From: Cordia subcordata
Taxonomy: Eukaryota; Streptophyta; Magnoliopsida; Boraginales; Cordiaceae
Assembly (NCBI GenBank): GCA_028554755.1
Contig: JAPTOF010000015.1
Coordinates: forward strand, 10,706,501 to 10,770,500
Direction of reading: 5' to 3'
Length of the DNA: 64,000 bases
Below the pieces are notes generated by a model. That model was not told the origin of the DNA. It saw only the letters and a program-made list of their open reading frames with translations, and did no database searches. The position numbers were made by a program, and so were the translations under genes. Positions 11,776 through 22,703 of the stretch are shown piece after piece; the first letter of the stretch is position 1, and each line of letters begins with the position of its first letter.

Positions 11776-13711
11776 TAATCGCTATTTTGTGCACATGCCC
11801 TAAATAGCCCACAGGCGTATAGGTCATCTATAGTATAGCGCATGAGTATGGGGTCAAATCCATGGAGAGGCCAAACTTGTGTAGTGTCCTAAGCTAAGTG
11901 CGTCTTAAAAGGCTACATGTTAAGTTCCTAAACTATGATCTTTTTAGGTTTTTTTTTGGGTTTAAAGGGAGCTTAGAAAGGTAATTCTAACCTAAAGGCA
12001 AGAAAATAAAAGGTATTTGTGTGAAATGCGGGAATTAAGTGACCTAAGGGGATTCAAACATTGAAAATAGGGACTAGGGTGATTATGACTTGTAAATGGG
12101 CGATTACTATTTCTCGTTAGGGTTACTTGATAGATATACTTGGTTGTTTTCGTTTAGACTCCTAATTAACCTCCTAATTGGTACCCTAAGCCTCAGTACG
12201 GGTGCGTCCCTAGGGTATGACTTCTAGAGCTACGGCATAATCTTCATGACTTAGGAATTAGGGCTAGCTAATTAGGATTCTAGGTGACTTAGATCAATCT
12301 AACCCTAGCATTTAGTCCACTAATTAATTCCCTAATCTATCCCTAGGAATCGGAGCGAATCCATCCCTAGGCATCGTCTACCTAGAGTCACAACGTGGTC
12401 CTTATGACCTAGGGCCTTAGGGTTGACTAGCTAGCTTCCTAAGTGACTAAGGTCGACTAAACCTTCCTGGACACCTATTCGCTGGATTTAAAGTCAAAGG
12501 AGACTTGACCTAAGCTAATCATTAGTTATGCACCACTGATCTTCATTACAATAGTAGGAATTAACATTTAAGTGCAAAGCATACATATCTAGGGCATGGT
12601 ATTCGAGAATATATCGACATATTCTGCTACTAAAGACATAGACAAACTTAGATTACACCAATTTAAGCTATAGCATCCAACATGTAAGCAATATATGCTA
12701 TTCTTGCTATTCAACATGCAAACACATATATAGACATGTATATAAGCATATCCATTTCATGTAATCACCACACAAACACATTGACATGTTCATACAACGA
12801 TTTGGAAATGGTTAATAACATAATGGACTTCAATATATATATTGAGGCATTTTTACAAACACATAGACATGTATGTAAATTTTCTATTCAAAACCCTAAG
12901 TACAAGCACATATATATAGAGATCCATCTAGTACCGATAACAATAATACAATAATCATCCATAATCCAAGAGTAAATCACCCTACATAGCTCTAATCAAA
13001 CATAAATTAACTTAGGATAAAAGAGAGACAAAGAGGCTACCTTTTTATCCAAAGCCATATCTTTACAATCCAAGAGCTAATGCCTTAAATCCTTATGTTT
13101 AATCCTCATAGATGCTTGATTCCAAGTGCTAAATGTGTGTGAAAGAATGTGTGAGAGGTGGGTGATAAGAGGATTAGGGTTTTGGGAGATGGGTATGAGA
13201 GAATGTGTGTAACGTCTCCTAAAAATGGCCTAAAAATAGGTTTTTTATAGACAGCTCAATAGCACAACCGGCTGATCTTACTAGTTAGCCAATTCTTCAT
13301 AAAGGTCGAACAATATAGAAATGAGCTCTCTAGATTTACCGAGGGACTCTACTGGCTAGCCGGTATATACTGGGGGACCCTACCTAAGACCCCACCGGGT
13401 TGCCCCTTCTCACTTGACAACTCAACTTTGAAAATTCATTTCTAGCTTATTCTTCATCCTTTCGCTTTCGGTCTTTAATGTTTAGCTTGTTTTTTCCTCG
13501 TTTACACTTGCCCCATCCTAGAACTCATCTACAACATAAAATGAGCACTTAGTGTAGTATTTTCTCTCTAAACTCAACTATGAATATTAATATCTGAGTA
13601 TGCACAACTATAGTATAAATACCACACTAAGGCTTTGTAATAAGCACAAATCACCTCTAAATAAGTATAGAAATACAATACATAACACACACACGCAAAA
13701 CCAACACATCA
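11776..13711 (-). repeat. N1 3' LTR (1936 bp)
   Basis: Starts TAATCGCTATTTTGTGCA and ends ACACATCA on the plus strand. It aligns along its length with 47968-48301 and 63720-64000 (the N1 5' LTR), better than with the LTR at 33947. Contains the CTAGAGCTAC blocks (about 12220-12240 and 12380-12420; the second is missing from the 33947 LTR), one decayed leader palindrome (12478-12497), three CATAGACATG-type repeats, and the U3 inverted repeat (13545-13632). A polypurine tract abuts it at 13712. Confidence 0.82.
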
Positions 13712-14642
13712 ACACCCAAACCTTCTCCCTGTTTGTCCTCAAGCAAGACCAAAACCTAAGTTTATCTCTAAATTGCTAAAGAGGGTTTCCTAGAGTATTG
13801 ACTCGCTATCTTGGTGAATCTAAAGAGTATGATGGGGTCATTCCTATTGTAGAGAGATTTCCAAGCCTTTTCAGATCCTCTATTTACTGACAAGGGATCT
13901 TGCATCTCAAGGGAAGTTCCTAAATAGCTATAACCATCATAACCTAGGATTCTAACTCGCACACATGAGATGTTGATGCTTCGTGCCTCCTTGACTAACA
14001 TAGCCTCCTTAATATGCACAGCCTCAAAGATACAAGGAGAAAGAAGATACAATCACAATGACTCAAAAATGATGTAAGAGCCTTATTTATAGCGTATTAA
14101 AAGAACAAAAGGAGAAACTTGTGCTAAGTTGACATTGTGTCACTTAAGCATTTATTCAATGAACTTCACTTTTTCAATCTTTTTGGTGCCTTTTTGGCTT
14201 TTTCACATTTTCACTTTTTTTTGCTTTTCCAATCTTTTTCATCTTTTTGCACCTTTTTGCCTTTTTCAATTTTTTTGGATTTTTCATCAATAGATACATG
14301 AGAAAAAGAAAAGAAAAAGAAAGGCTAAGACACATGAAAAAGAACTAATCAAGGAAACAACACTCATATCAACACCCCTTTTCAACCACTTTTTTGAACC
14401 AAGCTATAGGGTAACTACAAGGTGCATTCTTAAAGGTATTCATCATCCATAGCTTTTAAAAGGCATCCCTTCTAAGTCTCAGCTCTCTTTCTACTTTATT
14501 CATTCCCCACAATACTATCTCATATTAACTAATCAATTGAGTTAATAAACAAAAGCCAACATTCCAATCAACCAAGAGATAAATGACTTTATATGCATAA
14601 AAATCAAAAAAATTTCACCATTATTACAAAAATAATGTACAT
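13712..14642 (-). other. N1 3' internal region, first part
   Basis: Begins with a terminal polypurine-like tract (13712-13748, minus-strand AGGTTTGGGTGT type), then contains the hairpin-like block AAGTTGACATTGTGTCACTT (14126-14145), a pyrimidine-rich stretch (about 14170-14300, purine-rich on the element strand) and the CAATCAAGGAA...ACTCATATCAACA block common to all elements in the window. The open stretch at 13768-14052 is not conserved between copies and is not called. G2 interrupts at 14643 and the region resumes at 30258. Confidence 0.8.
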
Positions 14643-16490
14643 TGATGTTGCCTCTCAAGTGCAAGCTCTAAAGACCCCTAAGCATATAGATAGATGTAGT
14701 CGAGTGTCTGTGAGAATGGGAGTCGAACCACAAAGAAGCTAGTTGGTAGAGTGGATTTTGTGCTCGTATGTCCTAAAGGTGTAGAAAAGAAAGCCTATAC
14801 TAAGCATATTTTTTTTGGGATTTTGGATTGACGAGAGCTCGAGAGTAAGAAAATAAAACTACACTATGAGAATGAAAAAAGGGAAAAAAAGCTAATCTAG
14901 AGGGAACTAACAAATGCAAAGGTTCTAGGGTGACTTCAACTTATGAATGGGTGATTTGATACTCAGATGCTATGCAATTAAAGAATGATGGCTTATTATG
15001 GTGATTGCTCGTAGCTAGGTTGCTGATTAGTGTCCTAATTTTCCCCTAGGACTTGGTGCGAGTTCGTCCCTAAGTGGCACCTCCTAGAGCTACGGCATGG
15101 TCTTTGTGACCTAGGGCCTTAAGAGTGACTAACTAGCTCCCTAGGTGACTTAGAATGAACCTACCCTAGTACCTAAACTATTGGCTGGATTTAAAGCCAA
15201 GACCTAGTGTCACTAGGGTCGATTAAACCTATTCGGAAACCTATTGGCTGGATTTAAAGCCAAAGGAGACTTGACCTAGGCTTGCCCTAAATTACATGCT
15301 GTCATTCTAAGGTCACTACAACAAAATTCGACTTGCTAGCACATTCATACATGTTCCAGGCTAGGGTGTTCATGAATAATGAGATCTATTTGGCTACCAT
15401 ATCGTCATGCTCAGATTACACCATTAGAATCAATTAAGGGCCAACATGTATGCGTTATTGAAGTCAAATTCACTACTAGGTATGCAAACATATATATAGA
15501 CATGAATATAAGCATTACCCACTTCATATAAACACATAGACATGATTATAGTATAGATTAGATGTGTTTAGTAACAAACAGACTTCAATTTATACACATG
15601 CTACTCATTTAGGCATTTTATCAAATAGTTGGACATAAATGAGAAAATATCCATTTGAACAAGAAAATTAAAACATGTATATGTTAAGCCATCAAATCCC
15701 ATATCATAACAGTATATAGTTAATCCATTACATAAGCTAAATCACCCTACACAAGTCTACTCAATCATAATAGAAAATAGAATGAAAAAGAGATTGTGAA
15801 GCTTCCCTTTTATCCTAGCTAATCTTGTACAAATCCCTTGAGCAAACTCTAATCTAAATGTTTGAAAACCTCCAAATTGAGCTTGATTCAAGTTGAGAGA
15901 TGTGTGAGAGAGGTGGGTAAGAATTAGGGTTAAGTGTGTGAGATATAAGTGTGAAATATATGTGATGCGTCTAAAAGTCTCCCTCTTAAGGTTTGAAAAT
16001 CGAGCTTTTATATCAGCTACCACGCACTGCCAGTCGATGGTCGACCAGCTCTGGAGAGGTAGTCGAAAAGTTTTTTTTGGTAGCTATCTAGAGTGGTCAG
16101 AAGGAGGAACTTGATCGGCAATTTTCGGTTGCTTTTTGGAGTGGCCGGTCGACCTAGTCGGTCGACTGGCTTTTCTTTTGGGTCGTCCGACTGATTTTTT
16201 TTCCTTTATTCTCTGTCTTTTCGATCTCCGATCTTCTCCCCTCAATCCGTGCATCTTCCATCTTCATCATCCATCATTGTCCATGCTTTGTTTCAACCCT
16301 ATAGCTCACCTAAGGCACAAAATTAAGCATTTAGTATAACATTTGACTTAGAAACTCAACTATGTACATTTGCTTACGCTCAAGCCTAACTCTAGTATAT
16401 GTACTATACTAATGCATCTTCTAAGGCTCAGAACACCTCTTAAACATAGGCAATTAACAACATAAATGCACACTAAAACACAACACATCA
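14643..16490 (-). repeat. G2 3' LTR (1848 bp)
   Basis: Plus-strand ends TGATGTTGCC...CAACACATCA. Pairs with 28391-30257. Carries two near-perfect leader palindromes TTGGCTGGATTTAAAGCCAA (15181-15200, 15244-15263), the CTAGAGCTAC block (about 15085), CATAGACATG repeats (about 15500-15545), a minus-strand TATA-like GATATAAAAG (about 16004-16013), a GGTCGACC cluster just upstream of it in element orientation (16031-16172), and the U3 inverted repeat (16327-16415). Confidence 0.9.
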
Positions 16491-17178
16491 ACACCCCCAA
16501 ACCTGCTCCTTGCTTGTCCCCAAGCAAGCCCAATCTCAAGTTTATTTCTAAAGCCGATGCAATGGATTGCCCAAAGGATTGACTTGCTATCAAAGTTAGT
16601 CTAAGAAGCATGAAAGGGGCATTCCTATTGTGGAGAGATACCCCAAGTCTCTTTGAATCCTTCTTCTACTCATAAGGGGTCTAGTTCCTTGTAGGAATTT
16701 CCCAAGTAGCCAATCCACCACAAGCCTAGGATTCTAACTCACACACTCAGGATGTTGATATTTCGTGTCCCCTCAACTAACATGGCCTTCCCAATATGCA
16801 CAAATCCTCAAAGACAAGAAAAGAGAGAATATACAAACACAAATGGCTCATAAAAAGCCTTATTCACATATCTACATAGAGGATAGCTTGTGCTAAGTTG
16901 ACATTGTGTCACTTATGCACTTATTTACAAAACTTTTTTTAGCCTTTGGCTTTTTCTCTTTTTCAATTTTTTTTCATATTTTTGATATTTTTGCACCTTT
17001 TTTTTGCCTTTTTCAATTTTTTTGGATTTTTCATGCTTTGTACTGTATTCACACAAAAAGAAAAGAAAAAGAAAGGCTTAGACACAAGAAAAAGGACCAA
17101 TCAAGGGAGGGGAACTTACATCAAAAACCTTTTCTTCACTCTTTCCTACCAAGCTATGGGATGGCTACAAGGGTCATT
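16491..17178 (-). other. G2 3' noncoding region, part left of LINE
   Basis: Terminal polypurine-like tract at 16491-16528 (minus strand: GGGGACAAGCAAGGAGCAGG followed by TTTGGGGGTGT), hairpin-like block at 16895-16914, and an interrupted pyrimidine-rich run (about 16930-17030). The LINE relic enters at 17179 and the region resumes at 19799. Confidence 0.8.
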
Positions 17179-19786
17179 TTTTTTTTGCGAATTTTGCAAG
17201 TATTTTATTAATTGCAAAATTATAGCAAGTATATTCCAAAACCTCTCTAGCCAAAGATACAACAAAAAAGCAAATCACAACTTAAGGGGTAAGAGTAGTC
17301 ACAAAATAGAAGCATCAAGAAAGCATACAAGATGGTAACAAACATCTCAAAGAGAGGAAAAAATGAACAAAAGAAGAGAAAAATCAAGGATCTAAAACAC
17401 GCGGCTGCTCATTGCTGGGGTCCTTGATCTTCACTTCATCATCACGAATCCTATCTTCATGAATCTGCCTATCACTCATTTGTGTTACATTCTCCATATC
17501 TCCCTTTTTCCTTCCTTATCATCATGTGCCGAATTGGCCATTGCATTTTCCAAGCCATTTCTCTTATCTTCCTCTTCTATTTCATCAAATGTAGCAAATC
17601 TATTACCTTCCAAGGAAGATCTTGAAGTATTTGAACCATCCTTTTGATCATTTGAAGCCATAGTAGTATTAGAGCTTTGGACAACCGTGCCATGAAAAGG
17701 TGCAGCAATTGAGATTGGCCTCCAAGACTTCTTTGGTCTAGCATTCTTCCATTCTTTCTTACCATTTTCAATCTTCACTTCATTATGGAGATTGTGCTTT
17801 GGAGCATAAAGATGCAATTGGGGACATGTAGAGGTGGAATGACCTACAACCTTACAAGAAGTGCAAATAAGCGGTTTCCATGCATATTCAACATCAACTT
17901 TAACCCATTCTCCGTTTCTTAATTTCACGTAAGGATGATTCGAGAGACTTTTTGAAAGGTCCATTTCAATGCATACTCTTGCAAAGCCAACAAATGTGCG
18001 GGATTCATTAAGCTTGTCCATGTATAATGGATTACCAAGTGTATTTGCCACATAGCTTAATCTTCTTTGTGTGATTAAATGAAGTTTGAAAGAATTAGAG
18101 AGATCACTAATATATGTACCTTTCCAATTCTTATTTGTGTCCAAACTGAATTTGCATGAGGGGGAGCATTTGAATGTTGTTGCTTAAATTCAGCACCATT
18201 GCTTGTTTCCCATTGAGAAAAACCTTGGTTATGTTGAGAAAGGGGCTGATTAACATTCTGGAAAGGAGGAGAATTGCACGCTACCAAGTTGTATGGTATT
18301 GCTGATTTGGCAAAAGTGTTGGTGACCACATCAGCAATGATACTTGAGTTTGGCCCCAAATTTGACTTCTCGAAGGTTGACCGATATAAAGGACGGAATT
18401 CTGAAATTTGGGATGGAGAATCACGTGCTTCATTTGCACTAAATCGATTAGCACAAGAAGAGATCGGCCATGCTTTTTGAATTTGCTGATTTGCTGGAGA
18501 GTCAAGTGCATTATCCTGTGTGTAATTGGATTGTCGGCTAGTATCCATTGTAGGCATGTGAGTTGTCAAGAAAAGGTTAGAACTAGCAGCTAAAGGACTA
18601 TGTTGCTCAGCTTTTTGACTATCCAATGCTAAAGAAAGTGCCAACAATTTATTTTCCTTTGTATCAAGCTTTTCCCCAGAGGTTAAAGACCTTTCTTCCT
18701 CATCAATACGTTGCAAATTTTCAGACAAAATTCCAGCAAGATCTTTCTTATGTTTTTGCAATTTAGAAGCAAATTCAGCCTCAATCAAGGAGTTTAAGTT
18801 GTTCTCCATGCTAAGAGGGGTTGAAAGAGACCCATTTTTGCAAGGTGAATCAAGATTCTTGGAAAAAGGTTGAGGACCAGCAGCCACATATATGGGAGAA
18901 GCGAGCTGATCCTCATACAAACCATGAGTTGTCGAGCTTGAGACCTTTCGAGGATGATCTTGAATTGATCAAAGAGGAGAAAAACCTTCATTACCATGAG
19001 GTTTTTGGTATGAATCAGATTGTAGCTTGGTTTTCCTTGAATCTGAACCATTTTTCTCAAGTTTCTCATTAAAACCTTGGCCAAATCTCTCCTTGCTTCT
19101 TCGTGTGAGACTTTTTACAAGCTCAGCCTTGGAGATATTGTATTTTCCTTCCAAATAGTTTCCTAAGCAAACTCGAGAAGAGGAGTTAGCAAGTTCAAGT
19201 TCGGCATCTTCAATCTTCTTGTCCAAGGCACTTGTGGAAGATGATGAATCTGGTTCTTACACACAAGTGTGTAAAGAATTCTTAAAATCCATGTTGCTAA
19301 TAGAATCATAAGCTAACTTAAGGTCCAAACTTGAGTTGGTGGAAAAGTCATCTTCATCCATTAAAGATGAATAGGAATTTTCAGCCAAATGAGGAAAATC
19401 TTCAAACTTTCCAGAATTTTCAGCCACATTTTAAGAGATGATTTCATATAAATCTTTGAGTTTTTCTTTGATAGCCTTGATTCTAGCACTTTTTCGAGAT
19501 GAAGTTTGATGATTCTTCTTTTTTGGCATGATCGAGAGAGAATTTAAGAAGAAAAATTTTTGTATCAAAGGAGAGGAATTCTAGTGAGAGGAGAGAGCAA
19601 ATTTTCTAGTGAGGAATTCTAGTGAATTCAAGTTCTTCAATGTTCAGCAAGAGAGCTTTTTCTTTTTCAACAAACTCCTCATGGTCATTACAATAAAGAA
19701 TGGCTAGTTGCACCTCCTCTAATTCCTCTCTAAGCATTTTCAAGGTGATTGGAATGCTAGAGAAGTGATTTTTATGAAAAATCTTT
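17179..19786 (-). mobile_element. L: ORF1-only LINE relic with poly(A) and TSD
   Basis: A 2.6-kb minus-strand non-LTR insertion. A run of T on the plus strand (17177-17186) is the poly(A) tail, preceded on the element strand by AATAAAA about 20 bases earlier. It is flanked by an imperfect target-site duplication, TACAAGGGTCATT (17166-17178) and TACAAGGTCATT (19787-19798), which differ by one G. Host G2 sequence is continuous across it. It contains an ORF1-like frame but no endonuclease or RT, so it could only have moved using another LINE's enzyme, or it lost ORF2 by deletion. Confidence 0.88.
17485..19528 (-). pseudogene. LINE ORF1-like nucleic-acid-binding protein, broken
   Basis: On the minus strand the frame starts at 19528 with a basic MPKKKNHQTSSRKSARIKA and ends at a stop at 17485. 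Several stops and frameshifts divide it (breaks near 19440, 19260, 18960 and 18140). The C-terminal part (17485-18144) reads LGNPLYMDKL, then FVGFARVCIEMDL, then VDVEYAWKPLICTSCKVVGH ending in STSTCP, which is the zinc-knuckle end (CX2CX4HX4C) of plant L1-type ORF1 proteins. The DUF4283 segment that normally precedes this block is not visible, so an internal deletion is likely. A Gln/Ser/Asn-rich middle (18150-18900) has no known domain. Confidence 0.75.
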
Positions 19787-19798
19787 TACAAGGTCATT

Positions 19799-20516
19799 CT
19801 TAAAGGTCTTTACTCCCCACAATTTTCAAGGGCATCTTCTTCAAGTCTCAGTTCTCTCTCTACTCCATTCACTTTCCCACGATGCCACTCATATTCACTA
19901 ATCAATTAAGTTAACCACAATAGCTAACACAATGATCAACTAATAAATAAACAATTCTACATGCATTAAAATTTGAAAGATTTTCACCGTTTTTACGCAC
20001 ATAATGCAATCTACCTAAAGGAAACATAAAAAACAATAAGACCAAACCCCCACGTCCCCAAACCTAAACTTTGATTGTTCTCAAGCAAATAGAGCAAAGC
20101 ACATAAATAAGTAAATTGGCATTACAAAGCAAGTAAGGTTAGTGGGGATAGGATAAAAACATGGGGACAAGTGGAGAAAGAATAGATACAAACTTGCGTT
20201 TTCTTCAAAGTTCTCCATGCCAATGATAGATCACTATACTATTAACCCTGTGACTCACAATTCATAAGCACTCAAAGAAAACAAGGTTAGTAGCATTACC
20301 TATGCAAACTCGTATTGGCATGTGCAATAATAAGCAATGGTGTATCTTATGGGACTAAGGATCATGATTCAGCACTTTTGGTATAGGTGAAAGAAAAAGA
20401 AAGAAAAACAAAAAGAAAGGAAAATGAAACAAGTGCAAAATTGGAAAATTGAACCTAGGTTGCCTCCTAGTAGGACTAACCACTATGCTGTTAGCCAGGC
20501 GAACACCAACTTTTCT
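19799..20516 (-). other. G2 3' noncoding region, part right of LINE
   Basis: Resumes at CTTAAAGG after the LINE TSD. Contains the inner polypurine-like tract (20048-20090; minus-strand TTTAGGTTTGGGGACGTGGG), purine-rich stretches, and the conserved block TTGCCTCCTAGTAGGACTAA (20460-20479) next to the integrase stop. No gene. Confidence 0.8.
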
Positions 20517-21778
20517 TCAACCTCCATAGATGGGGTCTCGAAGCATTAAAACTTTCACATGAGCCATGCTCGAATCATATGCATGCTTCAGGTGCTGCCC
20601 ATTTACTGTCAATTCTCGGCCATCCTTCAAGTCCTTGATTTTGACTGCTCTAGAAGGATAGGCTATCAATACTTCATACGGACCATCCCATCTTGACTTG
20701 AGCTTAACTGGAAAAAGCTTCAAACGTGAGTTAAACAACCAAACTTTATCGGAGGGAAAAAATGATTTCTTAATAATGTGTTTATCATAAATTCTCTCCA
20801 TTCTATCCTTATAAGCCTTGGCATTTTCATATGCCTTAAACCAAAGCTCCTCTAACTCTGCTAGGTCAAGCTTTCTCTTCTCACCCGTTCTTGCCAAATC
20901 AAAGTTTAGGGCTTTAATTGCCCAATAAGCCTATGCTCTAGATCTACCGGCAAGTGACAAGCTTTCCTACAAACCAATCTATATGGAGACATACCAACGG
21001 AAGTCTTAAAGGCAGTACAGTGAGCCCACAAAGTATCATTTAGCCTAATAGACCAATCTCTCCTATCAGGCTTAATCGTTTTCTCTAAAATGTGTTTGAT
21101 CTCTCTATAAGACATCTCTACTTATCCACTAGTTTGTCGATGATAAGGCGTAGCTGCCTTATGGGTGATCGAATATTTTCTCAACAAGGCTTCTAAAGTT
21201 CTATGGCGAAAATGCAATCCCCTATCACTACTTAAGACCATAGGGACTTCAAATCTGGAGAAAATATTCTCCTTAATGAATTTCACTACTACCCTATGGT
21301 CATTAACGTGTGTGGGAATAGCCTCAACCCATTTGGACACATAATCAATAGCCACAAAAATGTATTGGTACCCAAAAGAAAGTGGAAATGGACCCATGAA
21401 ATCTATACCCTAAACATCAAACAATTCACAAGGAAGAATAAGGGACAAAGGCATCATATTTCTGCTAGAGATAGACCTGGATTGTTGACATCTAAAACAC
21501 TTTTTGCAATACTCTTGGGTATCCCTAAAGAGAGTGGGCCAAAATAATCCATATTGCAAGACCTTCACGGCGGTTCTCTTCCTACTAAAATGACCTTCAT
21601 ACCCCTTATCGTGACACATACTCAACATGCTCTCCAACTCGTCATCGAGCACACACCGACGAATCGTTTGATCCGCACACACTTTAAAAAGATAGGGATC
21701 CTTCCAAAAGAAATGCCTAACTTGTGCTAAGGACCTATCTCTCTCTCTCTCTCTTCTCCTAATGGGAGGGAAAACGCC
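20517..21778 (-). pseudogene. G2 integrase, interrupted by stops
   Basis: Reading the minus strand: zinc-binding part MCHDKGYEGHFSRKRTAVK with YCKKCFRCQQ (21410-21682), then the catalytic core GPFPLSFGYQYIFVAIDYVS (21122-21397) with the second Asp in SSDRGLHF (usual SDGG is SDRG here), then VEMSYREIK (Glu kept) and the C-terminal part to 20517 ([17 protein letters not shown] through LKHAYDSSMAHVK). A TGG-to-TAG change precedes GIDF, a CAA/CAG-to-TAG change lies before VEMS, and one frameshift falls near 20900. No chromodomain. It is non-functional as it stands. Confidence 0.88.
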
Positions 21779-22703
21779 CTATGCAAGATAATTGACAATA
21801 TGAGCAAACCATGGTGTGTGATGAGAGATAACAAACAATTGCTCATCGGGAAAGGAATCACAAAAAGGATATGGATCTTTAGAAGACTCGCTAACAAGGT
21901 GGGAAAGATGATCCGTAACTAAGTTTTCACTACCCTTCTTATCTCGGATTTCAACATCAAATTCTTGAAGAAGGAGCAACCGCCTAATCAAGTGGGGCTT
22001 AGACTCTTTCTTAGCTAACAAATACCTCAATGTCACATGATCGGTGTAGACAATCACTTTGGACCCTAGTATGTACGACATAAACTTGTCAAGGAAGAAG
22101 ACAACTACTAGAAGCTCTTTTTCTATAGTGGTATAGTTCTTTTGAGCTTCATCAAGAGTCTTACTAGCATAGTACACTACATGGGGCAACTTATCTCATC
22201 GTTGACCTAAAATAGCTCTTATTGCATAATTAGATGTGTCACACATAACCTCAAATGAAAAATTGTAGTCAAGTGGCTAAATGATCAGGGACGTAGACAA
22301 CAAGGATTTAAGCCTATCAAAAGCTCTAAGGCACTTATCATCAAACTCAAATGAGACATCTTGTGCTAAGAGCTTAGACAAAGGATGTGCTATATAGCTA
22401 AAATCCTTGATGAACCTATAGTAAAATCTTGCATCCCTTAGAAAAGATCTAACATCCTTAACACACTTAAGGACAGACAACTTTTCAATCAATTCTACCT
22501 TAGCTGGGTCAACTTGAATGCCACTAGATGAGACAACATAACTCAACACTATCCCTCGTTGCACCATAAAATGGGATTTCTCCCAACTCAACACTAGATT
22601 CTTCTCCATACATCGGTCTAAGACTAAAGAGAAGTGACTCAAGCACTCATCAAAACTATCTTCGAAGAATGAGAAATCATCTAGAAATATCTCTAAATGG
22701 CTC
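21779..22703 (-). pseudogene. G2 RNase H and C-terminal half of RT
   Basis: RNase H is well preserved at 21779-22189: [16 protein letters not shown], the Glu in EKELLVVVF, and the Asp in [12 protein letters not shown]. The RT C-terminal part (22277-22642) has LSWEKSHFMVQRGIVLSYVV, then KVELIEKL and FLRDARFYYRFIKDFS. The catalytic box FLDDFS lies at 22671-22688. Solo LTR S2 begins at 22704, about five codons N-terminal to that box in protein order, and splits the enzyme. Confidence 0.88.

Noticed and set aside
13768..14052. 94-codon minus-strand frame in the N1 3' region as a possible env-like gene
   Set aside because: The aligned regions in G2, G3, N2 and N3 do not keep the frame, and no signal peptide or membrane segment is evident.
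16906..17338. Overlapping open frames with Phe-rich then Lys-rich text, like a membrane protein
   Set aside because: They read through the pyrimidine-rich 3' region of G2 and into the LINE tail. Similar composition appears at the same place in other copies only because of the purine/pyrimidine runs.
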